10,316 nt of DNA from an uncultured Microbacteriaceae bacterium (lineage in GTDB: Bacteria > Actinomycetota > Actinomycetes > Actinomycetales > Microbacteriaceae): assembly GCA_903882245.1 (NCBI GenBank), contig CAIRWJ010000127.1:1-10316 (forward strand), written 5' to 3'. The notes under the pieces are model-generated. The model was given only the letters and a program-made list of their open reading frames with translations. It had not been told where the DNA came from and did no database searches. Shown here one piece after another: positions 1-5,914 of this stretch. Position 1 is the first letter of the stretch, and every line of letters starts with the position of its first letter. The translations under genes were made by a program, and so were the position numbers.

Positions 1-1038
1 CAGGCCGCCTGGGCCCAACTTGATCTGCACATCCCTGAGGTCGGCGGGAATATTCTCGGTTACTCGCTCGCGCATCTTTTGGACCGACTCAACGAAACCT
101 TCGCGAGTAGAGCTAGACCACACCACGTCCGAGAGTGCGGCGAGGTAGTCGGTGCCGAGAGCGACATCACCGGCCATTGGTCGCGCTTTGAGCATGGCTT
201 GAAACTCCCAGTTCTCGGCCCACCGCTCGTAATATGCCACGTGTGATTCCAGCGTTCGCACCAGCGCACCTTTCGCGCCTTCCGGACGCAAATTGGTGTC
301 CAATTCCCACAGCGAGGGCTCAAGACCCGGTTCGTTGACGGTCGCCACGATCGACCGCGCCCACTTCGTTGCCACGTCGACTGCGTCGTTTGAATCAATA
401 CCGCGCGCGCCGCACACAAAGATCACGTCGACGTCCGAGACGTAGTTCAGTTCACGAGCACCCGCTTTACCCATCCCTACGATGGTGAGAGCCGTATTGT
501 CCCTGATGTTGGCTGGTGCGTCTACGCTGTCCTTCGCTAGTTGAAGCGCCGCGTCCAGAACCGCGCTGGCGAGGTCGGCAAGGGCAGCGCCAACCAAATG
601 AACAATCGCAGATGCATCCGGTTGCGAGAGGTCCCACGAAGCGATGGTTACCAAACGCTCGCGATATCGGAGGCGAATATCGTCGACCGATACCGCTCCA
701 GCGAATGCGGCACGGTATTCCGCCTCCGTGGGCAACGATTCGGGCGGAAGAACCCGGTCAAGAGCAGACGGCCTTCGCACAAGGAATTCGGCGAGACCGT
801 CGCTGGCGCCGAGCACTCGAATCAGAGCAGATCGATGTTCCGCGACGGCAAGAACTGAATCGAGGAGTTTGCGGGACGAATCCGCCAAACGGCCGAGCCA
901 GCGGACCGCATTATCGGCGCTGGCGGCCACCGCGAACCACTCGGAGTCGAAGCCATTGCTAACCAAAAGTTCGCGCGCACCCGACAGATCCACAAACCCG
1001 ACTCGGGCTAGATCGGTGAGGCTCGGTGCTGCGGCCAT
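1..1038 (-). CDS. glnE: GlnE, glutamine synthetase adenylyltransferase/deadenylylase (N-terminal part, cut by window edge)
   Basis: An uninterrupted frame of 346 codons runs from ATG at 1038 to the left edge of the window. The protein shows the first nucleotidyltransferase domain of GlnE: the motif GMGKAGARELNYVSDVDVIF at residues 188-207, whose acidic pair (D202, D204) binds catalytic metal, then ELDTNLRPEG at 245-254, and IKLGPGGL at the truncated end. In the family this N-terminal half removes AMP from glutamine synthetase and the C-terminal half, outside this window, adds it. Family members have roughly 950-1,000 residues, so about one third is seen. The start lies 2 nt after the glnA stop with only a weak Shine-Dalgarno, so translation is probably coupled to glnA. 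The order glnA2-glnE is the same as in Mycobacterium. Identification is firm; the real target is probably another glutamine synthetase, because the adjacent enzyme lacks the modified tyrosine. Confidence 0.95.
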   Translation of the reverse strand, partial: MAAAPSLTDLARVGFVDLSGARELLVSNGFDSEWFAVAASADNAVRWLGRLADSSRKLLDSVLAVAEHRSALIRVLGASDGLAEFLVRRPSALDRVLPPESLPTEAEYRAAFAGAVSVDDIRLRYRERLVTIASWDLSQPDASAIVHLVGAALADLASAVLDAALQLAKDSVDAPANIRDNTALTIVGMGKAGARELNYVSDVDVIFVCGARGIDSNDAVDVATKWARSIVATVNEPGLEPSLWELDTNLRPEGAKGALVRTLESHVAYYERWAENWEFQAMLKARPMAGDVALGTDYLAALSDVVWSSSTREGFVESVQKMRERVTENIPADLRDVQIKLGPGGL

Positions 1039-1040
1039 GC

Positions 1041-2372
1041 CTACAACTGGCGGAAGTTCGTGTCCAACTCCCACGGCGTCACCTGGCGACCGTAGGCGTT
1101 CCATTCCGCTTGTTTGTTGCGAATGAAGAAGTTGAAGACCTGCTCACCGAGAGTTTCGGCAACCAGTTCGCTTTCCTCCATGTAGTGCAACGCGCGGTGC
1201 AGATTTTCGGGGAGCGGCCGATAGCCGAGTGCACGCCGTTCGGTTGCCGTGAGACTCGCGATGTCTCCCTCAGCTTCGGGGGCCAGCTCGTAACCTTCGT
1301 CGATGCCCTTCATCCCCGCTGACAAAAGGAGCGCGTATGCCAGGTAGGGGTTTGCGGCAGCGTCCAAGCCGCGATATTCAATTCGAACGGACTGTTCTTT
1401 GCCCGGCTTGTACATCGGCACTCGAACAAGGGCCGACGTGTTGTTGTGACCCCAGGTGATGAACGGCGGAGCCTCACCACCGCCCCAGAGTCGCTTGTAC
1501 GAGTTCACGAACTGATTGGTCACCGCTGTGATCTCGTGAGCGTGGGTGAGAATTCCGGCGATGAACTGCCGTCCGATCGTCGACAACTGGTAGGGCTTGC
1601 TCGCGTCGTAGAACGCGTTGGAGTCGCCTTCGAACAGCGACATGTGAGTGTGCATTCCACTCCCCGGGTGGTTTGCGAGGGGTTTCGGCATGAAGGTCGC
1701 GTAAACGCCTTGTTCGATCGCGGCTTCTTTCACCACTGTCCTGAAAGTTTGAATGTTGTCGGCGGTCGTCAACGCGTCGGCGTATCGAAGGTCGATTTCG
1801 TTCTGGCCGGGGCCTGCTTCATGGTGCGAAAACTCGACCGAGATTCCGAGGTCTTCCAAATGGCGAACAGCGTTGCGACGAAAATCGTGCGCTGTTCCGC
1901 CCGGAACGTTATCGAAATAGCCCGCCTCGTCGACCGGGACGGGGTTTCCCTGATTGTTGTCTTTGAAGAGGTAAAACTCGATTTCGGGGTGCGTGTAAAA
2001 GGTGAAACCTTTTTCTGCCGCCTTGGCGAGCGCGCGGCGCAAAACGTAACGAGGGTCCGTGGCCGCTGCTTGTCCGTCCGGAGTTGTGATGTCGCAGAAC
2101 ATGCGCGCCGTGGGGTCCACTTGACCGCGCCACGGGAGCACCTGGAAGGTTGTGGGGTCCGGGTGCAACAACACGTCCGCCTCGTAAACACGGGTGAGCC
2201 CTTCCACGGATGAGCCGTCCACGCCGAGTCCCTCGGCGAAGGCGCCTTCAACTTCGGCCGGCGCAAGCGCGACATTCTTGAGCGTTCCCGAAACGTCGGT
2301 GAACCACAGACGGACGAACTTGACACCGCGTTCCTCGATGGTGCGGAGCACAAACTCCTGCTGCTTTTCCAT
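1041..2372 (-). CDS. glnA2: Glutamine synthetase, type I alpha (GlnA2-like)
   Basis: This 443-residue enzyme would condense glutamate and ammonia to glutamine using ATP in the cytoplasm. It begins MEKQQEFVLRTIEERGVKFV, closely matching the N-terminus of mycobacterial GlnA2. Type I glutamine synthetase landmarks follow: DGSS at 52-55, metal ligands in HPEIEF (128-133) and HHEAGPGQNEID (183-194), MHTHMSLFEG (240-249), and the glutamate-site segment IEYR..D...NPYL (331-344). The region where GSI-beta enzymes carry the adenylylated tyrosine (NLYDLP) reads DIASLT at 370-375, with no tyrosine, so the enzyme is probably not controlled by AMP addition. The start at 2372 is chosen because AAGGAG lies 4 nt upstream and family alignment begins there; an upstream in-frame ATG would add 35 unlikely residues and overlap nadE. 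It is followed 2 nt later by glnE. The length fits GSI-alpha (about 445). Confidence 0.96.
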   Translation of the reverse strand: MEKQQEFVLRTIEERGVKFVRLWFTDVSGTLKNVALAPAEVEGAFAEGLGVDGSSVEGLTRVYEADVLLHPDPTTFQVLPWRGQVDPTARMFCDITTPDGQAAATDPRYVLRRALAKAAEKGFTFYTHPEIEFYLFKDNNQGNPVPVDEAGYFDNVPGGTAHDFRRNAVRHLEDLGISVEFSHHEAGPGQNEIDLRYADALTTADNIQTFRTVVKEAAIEQGVYATFMPKPLANHPGSGMHTHMSLFEGDSNAFYDASKPYQLSTIGRQFIAGILTHAHEITAVTNQFVNSYKRLWGGGEAPPFITWGHNNTSALVRVPMYKPGKEQSVRIEYRGLDAAANPYLAYALLLSAGMKGIDEGYELAPEAEGDIASLTATERRALGYRPLPENLHRALHYMEESELVAETLGEQVFNFFIRNKQAEWNAYGRQVTPWELDTNFRQL

Positions 2373-2376
2373 GGGA

Positions 2377-2382
2377 CTCCTT
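2377..2382 (-). promoter_or_regulatory. Ribosome binding site of glnA2
   Basis: AAGGAG on the minus strand sits 4 nt before the ATG at 2372. It is the strongest Shine-Dalgarno in the window and decides the 443-residue start over the longer frame. Confidence 0.75.
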
Positions 2383-2402
2383 CGACGCTTTCCCTGCGCT
2401 AC

Positions 2403-2409
2403 TAGGCTA
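2403..2409. promoter_or_regulatory. Shared symmetric -10 element for nadE (+) and glnA2 (-)
   Basis: The 7-mer TAGGCTA reads TAGGCT on the plus strand (2403-2408) and TAGCCT on the minus strand (2404-2409). Both fit the TAnnnT -10 consensus. On the plus strand it ends 7 nt before the nadE ATG, so transcription would start at or next to that codon. TTCGAC at 2381-2386 is a possible weak plus-strand -35 with a 16-nt spacer; no convincing minus-strand -35 is visible. On the minus strand it leaves room for a leader of roughly 25 nt carrying AAGGAG. No other promoter can fit in the 43-nt spacer between the genes unless it lies inside nadE. Confidence 0.55.
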
Positions 2410-2415
2410 CTTGTT

Positions 2416-4107
2416 ATGTCGAGGATTCGGTTCGCGCTGGCCCAGCTGAACCCCATCGTGGGTGACGTCACGGGCAACTCGCTCGCGATTCTCGACGCGG
2501 TTGCGGATTCCTACGCCCGCGGTGCCCGCGTGATTGTGACACCAGAGATGTCAATCACGGGCTATCCCGTCGACGATCTCGCGTCAAGCACCGATTTCAT
2601 CCGCCAGTCCGAGGCCGGGGTCAACTCTCTCGCCGCTCGACTCGCGTCCGACGGATTTGGCGATGCGGTCGTCATCGTGGGTTACCTCTCTGAAGCCGCG
2701 GAAACGGAGTTCGGTGGCGCACGAGCGCACAACTCGCTCGGGGTTCTGCACGAGGGACGGGTTTTGGCGACCTACGCCAAGCGTCATCTACCGAACTATT
2801 CGGTTTTTGACGAAGAACGCGTGTTCGTGCCCGGTGACGGGACTCTCGTGCTGGAAATGGGTGGTGTGCTGACGGGATTTCTGATTTGTGAAGATCTGTG
2901 GCGCTCTGATGGGCCCGTCGCCGAGCTTGCGGCCCGTGATCTAGACGCTGTCGTCGTCATCAATGCTTCGCCGTTTGACACAGGAAAAGACGAGACGCGC
3001 TTTCCGCTGTTGGCGACAAGGGCCGCTGAGTTCGGTGCGACGGTCGTCTACGTCAACGCGGTGGGTGGACAAGACGACCTTGTTTTCGACGGAGACAGTG
3101 CGGTTCTCGACGCCTCGGGCTCGACCTTATTGCGGGCAACGCAATTCGAGCCGGCCCTCGAACTCATCGACATCGGCGGCAGCCGAGAATCGGCAGACGG
3201 AATTCCACTGACGGAGCCTCACGACGACATCACCCCCTTCATCGGGGCCGATCTGCCTGACCTTGAGGCCATCTGGGAGGCTCTCGTGCTCGGCGTGCGC
3301 GATTACGTCACCAAAAACGGCTTCCCCTCAATCACCCTGGGACTCAGTGGCGGAATCGACAGTGCCGTGTGTGCCGTCATTGCTGCGGACGCAATCGGCG
3401 CGAACCGGGTATACGGCGTTTCGATGCCGAGCAAGTATTCAAGCGCCGGGTCGAAGGACGACGCTCGCGAGCTAGCAGAAACCATCGGATGTCACTATGA
3501 CGTTCAACCAATCGCCGAACTCGTCACACCGTTCGAAACGCAATTGAGTTTGACGGGCGTCGCCGCCGAGAATATTCAGGCGCGTGCTCGAGGCATGATT
3601 CTTATGGCGCTCAGTAACCAGCACGGCCATCTGGTGCTCACGACGGGGAACAAATCCGAGGTGGCCGTCGGTTACTCAACGATGTATGGCGACACCGTTG
3701 GTGGCTTCGCTCCCCTAAAAGACGTATTCAAGACGCTCGTATGGGAACTAGCTCGTTGGCGCAACGCGGCGGCTGATTCGCGGGGCGAGACCCCGCCCAT
3801 TCCCCTGAGTTCCATCACAAAAGCGCCGAGCGCAGAGCTTCGGCCTGACCAAACCGACCAGGACTCGCTGCCGCCTTACGACGTACTTGACGCGATTCTC
3901 GAACAACTCATCAGTCAACGGCATTCGATCAGTGCGGTCGTCTCGGCTGGATTTGATCGCGCCACGGTGGAACGCATCGCCAATCTTGTCGCGGGAAGCG
4001 AATGGAAGCGTCGACAGGGTGCAATTGGGCCCCGCATCTCGCGAATGGCGTTCGGACGCGAACGCCGACTGCCAATCACCGTGCGACACACACCAGGCTT
4101 AGGTTAA
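2416..4107 (+). CDS. nadE: Glutamine-dependent NAD+ synthetase
   Basis: The 563-residue protein carries out the last step of NAD biosynthesis, amidating deamido-NAD with ammonia taken from glutamine. The N-terminal nitrilase-fold glutaminase (about 1-265) has the Glu-Lys-Cys triad: E44 in TPEMSITGYP, K122 in YAKRHLPNY and C158 in LICEDLW. The C-terminal synthetase domain (about 285-555) has the ATP-binding P-loop SGGIDS at 311-316, then TTGNKSEVAVGYSTMYGD (409-426) and GGFAPLKDVFK (429-439). The length is usual for this two-domain class. The ATG at 2416 is chosen because SRIRFALAQLNP matches the start of the nitrilase fold. A longer frame from 2194 would run through glnA2 in antisense. There is no Shine-Dalgarno before this ATG, but a -10 element ends 7 nt upstream, which suggests a leaderless transcript. 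Its glutamine substrate links it to the divergent glnA2. Confidence 0.96.
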   Translation: MSRIRFALAQLNPIVGDVTGNSLAILDAVADSYARGARVIVTPEMSITGYPVDDLASSTDFIRQSEAGVNSLAARLASDGFGDAVVIVGYLSEAAETEFGGARAHNSLGVLHEGRVLATYAKRHLPNYSVFDEERVFVPGDGTLVLEMGGVLTGFLICEDLWRSDGPVAELAARDLDAVVVINASPFDTGKDETRFPLLATRAAEFGATVVYVNAVGGQDDLVFDGDSAVLDASGSTLLRATQFEPALELIDIGGSRESADGIPLTEPHDDITPFIGADLPDLEAIWEALVLGVRDYVTKNGFPSITLGLSGGIDSAVCAVIAADAIGANRVYGVSMPSKYSSAGSKDDARELAETIGCHYDVQPIAELVTPFETQLSLTGVAAENIQARARGMILMALSNQHGHLVLTTGNKSEVAVGYSTMYGDTVGGFAPLKDVFKTLVWELARWRNAAADSRGETPPIPLSSITKAPSAELRPDQTDQDSLPPYDVLDAILEQLISQRHSISAVVSAGFDRATVERIANLVAGSEWKRRQGAIGPRISRMAFGRERRLPITVRHTPGLG

Positions 4108-4117
4108 CAGAGTCTTC

Positions 4118-4141
4118 GCCGGAGAGCCCTGCCTCCTCGGC
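4118..4141. terminator. Possible weak hairpin between convergent nadE and the small gene
   Basis: GCCGGAG at 4118-4124 can pair with CTCCTCGGC at 4133-4141, leaving a two-base bulge and an 8-base loop. It lies in the 40-nt space between the nadE stop and the stop of the convergent small gene. There is no U-run on either side, so it would be an atypical terminator at best. Confidence 0.25.
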
Positions 4142-4147
4142 CGATGA

Positions 4148-4318
4148 TCAGTCGTCGGCGGCGTCCTCTTCGTCACGCCACGCCTGGGCACGTTCAGCAG
4201 CAATTTGAGGCGCGCGCGCGGCGTCCTCACGGGTTTCGAACGGTCCGTCACGGTCACTTCCGAGGGACAACGGTCCTTCTTCGACTTCTCCTGTTCGATG
4301 GTTGTACCACCACGCCAT
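4148..4318 (-). CDS. Small SPOR-like conserved actinobacterial protein (56 aa)
   Basis: A 57-codon frame starts at ATG 4318 and ends in TGA at 4148. The product begins MAWWYNHRTGEVEEGPLS, has a middle segment RDGPFETREDAARA, and ends in an acidic, Trp-containing helix (QAWRDEEDAADD). This layout (WWYN-x-RTG-x-VE-x-GP, then GP(F/Y)xTREEA) matches the short proteins annotated as SPOR-domain-containing in Actinobacteria. Their function is unknown to me; membership of the true peptidoglycan-binding SPOR family is uncertain because the protein has no signal peptide or membrane helix and is shorter than a full SPOR domain (about 70 residues). A clear Shine-Dalgarno, GAGGGAG (4324-4330), sits 5 nt upstream, and GATAAT lies at 4342-4347. 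It converges with nadE and diverges from ppgK. Codon use and the acidic composition are those of a real gene. An antisense frame overlaps it but has no family resemblance. Confidence 0.82.
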   Translation of the reverse strand: MAWWYNHRTGEVEEGPLSLGSDRDGPFETREDAARAPQIAAERAQAWRDEEDAADD

Positions 4319-4323
4319 AGACA

Positions 4324-4347
4324 CTCCCTCAGTAGAATGCCATTATC
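4324..4347 (-). promoter_or_regulatory. -10 element and ribosome binding site of the 56-aa gene
   Basis: On the minus strand, GATAAT (4342-4347) resembles a -10 hexamer, and GAGGGAG (4324-4330) lies 5 nt before the ATG at 4318. The implied leader is about 15-20 nt. A -35 is not clear (TTCGGG at 4364-4369 is the best candidate). Confidence 0.5.
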
Positions 4348-4376
4348 GCCCCAACTGGGCTCACCCGAACCCGGAG
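4333..4376 (+). promoter_or_regulatory. Candidate -10 and ribosome binding site of ppgK
   Basis: TAGAAT at 4333-4338 fits TAnnnT, and GGAG at 4373-4376 lies 6 nt before the ppgK ATG. No good -35 is visible at the expected distance. The element partly overlaps the region used by the divergent small gene, so the two may share regulation. Confidence 0.4.
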
Positions 4377-4382
4377 ACCACC

Positions 4383-5138
4383 ATGACACAGACAATTGGC
4401 ATCGACATCGGTGGGACCGGTATCAAGGCCGCGATTGTTAATGTCGTCTCTGGGGAGTTCGTCGGTGAAAAAATCAAGGTCGGCACTCCCGCCGGAGCAA
4501 TCCCCGGCGATGTAGCTCGCGTTTGCCGTGATTTGGTTGAACAACTAGATCCCGGCGGTTCGTTGCTCGTTGGTGTCTGTTTCCCCGCCGTCATTATCGA
4601 TGAGGTCGCGTTCTCTGCATCTAACGTTGATGAGTCGTGGGTTGGTCTCAATGTCGGAGACCTGCTCGAGGCGACACTGGATCGACAAGTTCATGTCGTC
4701 AACGATGCCGACGCGGCAGGGTTCGCGGAATACATGTTTGGCGCGGCACGGGGCGTTCAAGGGCTCGTCCTCGTGACAACGCTGGGAACCGGAATCGGCT
4801 CGGCCCTGATCTACAACGGCATTCTCGTGCCGAATTCCGAGCTCGGACACATGACCATGCCCGGTCGCCAGAATCGAACGGCAGAGCAACTCGCAGCGAA
4901 CGTCGTCCGAGAGCGAAAGCGCCTGTCGTGGAGCCGCTGGGCCGAGCACCTGCAGGTCTTCTACGAGACGCTGGAAATGTTGTTCTCCCCTTCACTTTTC
5001 GTCGTTGGCGGTGGGGTGTCGAAGGAGTACGAAAATTTCTTGCCACTCTTGACACTCCGGACGCCGATTGTTCCTGCCGAGCACTTTAATAACGCCGGGA
5101 TATTGGGTGCCGCGGCGCTCGTTCCAATCGAACGGTAG
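4383..5138 (+). CDS. ppgK: Polyphosphate glucokinase (ROK family)
   Basis: The 251-residue cytoplasmic kinase would phosphorylate glucose to glucose-6-phosphate using inorganic polyphosphate, and often also ATP. It starts MTQTIGIDIGGTGIKAA, where DIGGTGIKAA (8-17) is the phosphate-binding loop. VNDADAAGFAE (106-116) carries the catalytic aspartate (D108 by family analogy). TTLGTGIGSALIYNG (132-146), SELGHM (152-157) and VVGGGVS (207-213) are further ROK and polyphosphate-glucokinase signatures, and the length is normal for the actinobacterial enzyme. The usual ROK cysteine-rich zinc motif is absent, as expected for this subfamily. The start is set by GGAG 6 nt upstream and by the conserved N-terminus; the longer frame from 4302 crosses the divergent small gene. 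It converges with rnpB, whose 3' end lies only a few bases beyond the ppgK stop. Confidence 0.94.
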   Translation: MTQTIGIDIGGTGIKAAIVNVVSGEFVGEKIKVGTPAGAIPGDVARVCRDLVEQLDPGGSLLVGVCFPAVIIDEVAFSASNVDESWVGLNVGDLLEATLDRQVHVVNDADAAGFAEYMFGAARGVQGLVLVTTLGTGIGSALIYNGILVPNSELGHMTMPGRQNRTAEQLAANVVRERKRLSWSRWAEHLQVFYETLEMLFSPSLFVVGGGVSKEYENFLPLLTLRTPIVPAEHFNNAGILGAAALVPIER

Positions 5139-5142
5139 AGAC

Positions 5143-5481
5143 GAGGGGCCGGCCGATACGCCGGGTTCTGTCGTGGACGGTCATCTTTCTCGACGCCGCG
5201 TTACCGCGGAGTTCTAGCAACCTACCCGATGCCTCGGCGAGCCGCGTCAATGGCATCTGTCTGGTCTTGCTCCGGACGAGGTTTACCTAGCGAAGCCGGT
5301 CACCCGGCCTCCTGGTGGTCTCTTACACCACCGTTTCACCCTTACCCTTGCGGGCGGTCTATTCTCTGTGGCACTGTCTCGCGGGTTACCCCGGGTGGGT
5401 GTTACCCACCATCCTGCTCTGTGGAGCCCGGACGTTCCTCGGCACCTTTCGGTGACGCGACCGCCTGGCCGACCCTCTCGT
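5143..5481 (-). ncRNA. rnpB: RNase P RNA, bacterial type A
   Basis: Read on the minus strand, this stretch has the conserved core of RNase P RNA: GAGGAACGTCCGGGCTCC near the 5' end, then ACAGAGCAGGATG, GGTAAGGGTGAAACGG, GTCCGGAGCAAGACCA, the GGGTAGG segment that pairs with tRNA CCA, and ACAGAACCCGGCGTATCGG near the 3' end. A perfect 9-bp P1 helix (with one G-U pair) forms between 5467-5475 and 5146-5154, which fixes the ends to within a few bases. Stem-loops with GNRA-type loops are visible: CACC-GAAA-GGTG, GCCGG-GTGA-CCGGC and CCGCG-GTAA-CGCGG. The RNA removes 5' leaders from tRNA precursors together with the RnpA protein. At about 335 nt it is on the short side for Actinobacteria. Short open frames across it are not genes. 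Confidence 0.96.
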
Positions 5482-5487
5482 TACTCC

Positions 5488-5493
5488 ATGGTA
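5488..5493 (-). promoter_or_regulatory. Candidate -10 element of rnpB
   Basis: TACCAT on the minus strand (TAnnnT) ends about 7 nt before the inferred 5' end of rnpB. It lies in the 16-nt gap after the rnhA stop, so any -35 would be inside rnhA; I see no good match there. Read-through from rnhA is an alternative source of the RNA. Confidence 0.4.
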
Positions 5494-5497
5494 GCGA

Positions 5498-5914
5498 CTA
5501 GCCGAACGAGTCGCGACGGTCCATCGACTCGTTCGCGACGGCATCCGCTCGAGAATTGAACTCGCGGGCAATCCATTCGAACGTCACGTCCGCCCCAGCG
5601 ATGACTGCATGTGCTTCCCGCGCAAGCTCGCGCATGTCGGGGTGCTTAATTTTCCATCGGCCCGACATTTGCTCAACGACGAGTTTCGAATCCATTCGAA
5701 CGTGTATCGATGCAGAGGGATCCAGTTCACGGGCTTTGCGCAGACCGCCCACTAATCCCGAGTATTCCGCGACGTTATTGGTTGCAATTCCCACAAAGAC
5801 TCCGACCTCTGCGAGGACCGCGCCCGACTCAGCATCAATCACTACCGCACCACCGGCCGCGACCCCGGGGTTCCCTCGCGAACCCCCGTCCGCCTCGACA
5901 ATGAAGCGCGTCAC
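5498..5914 (-). CDS. rnhA: Ribonuclease HI, stand-alone
   Basis: The 138-residue enzyme would cut RNA in RNA-DNA hybrids. The four acidic catalytic residues are visible: D9 in VEADGGSRGNPG, E50 in ATNNVAEYSGL, D75 in RMDSKLVVEQM, and D124 in NSRADAVANE. It matches the N-terminal RNase H domain of the actinobacterial RNase H/acid phosphatase fusion (Rv2228c type), but the frame stops (TAG at 5498) right after the RNase H domain, so the CobC-like phosphatase is absent. The start is GTG at 5914. It overlaps the stop of the upstream coiled-coil gene in GTGA, so translation is probably coupled, and the Shine-Dalgarno is weak. rnpB begins about 17 nt downstream on the same strand. Identification as RNase HI is firm. 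Confidence 0.95.
   Translation of the reverse strand: MTRFIVEADGGSRGNPGVAAGGAVVIDAESGAVLAEVGVFVGIATNNVAEYSGLVGGLRKARELDPSASIHVRMDSKLVVEQMSGRWKIKHPDMRELAREAHAVIAGADVTFEWIAREFNSRADAVANESMDRRDSFG

Noticed and set aside
516..1126. Overlapping plus-strand frames opposite glnE
   Set aside because: Arg/Ser/Pro-rich shadow translations of glnE with no domain; glnE on the minus strand is unambiguous.
1446..2213. Long plus-strand open frame (255 codons) opposite glnA2
   Set aside because: It is antisense to a well-supported glutamine synthetase and its translation has no recognisable motif; high-GC coding DNA often leaves such frames open.
2194..2415. Upstream extension of nadE by 74 codons
   Set aside because: The added residues are antisense to the glnA2 N-terminus, low in complexity (Ser/Thr/Pro-rich) and precede the normal nitrilase-fold start at 2416.
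4099..4395. 98-codon minus-strand frame overlapping the 56-aa gene
   Set aside because: It is in a different frame from the SPOR-like protein, starts inside ppgK and lacks a ribosome binding site, whereas the 56-aa frame has family resemblance and a strong one.
5229..5571. Short open frames across rnpB on both strands
   Set aside because: The region is fully explained by RNase P RNA core motifs and helices.
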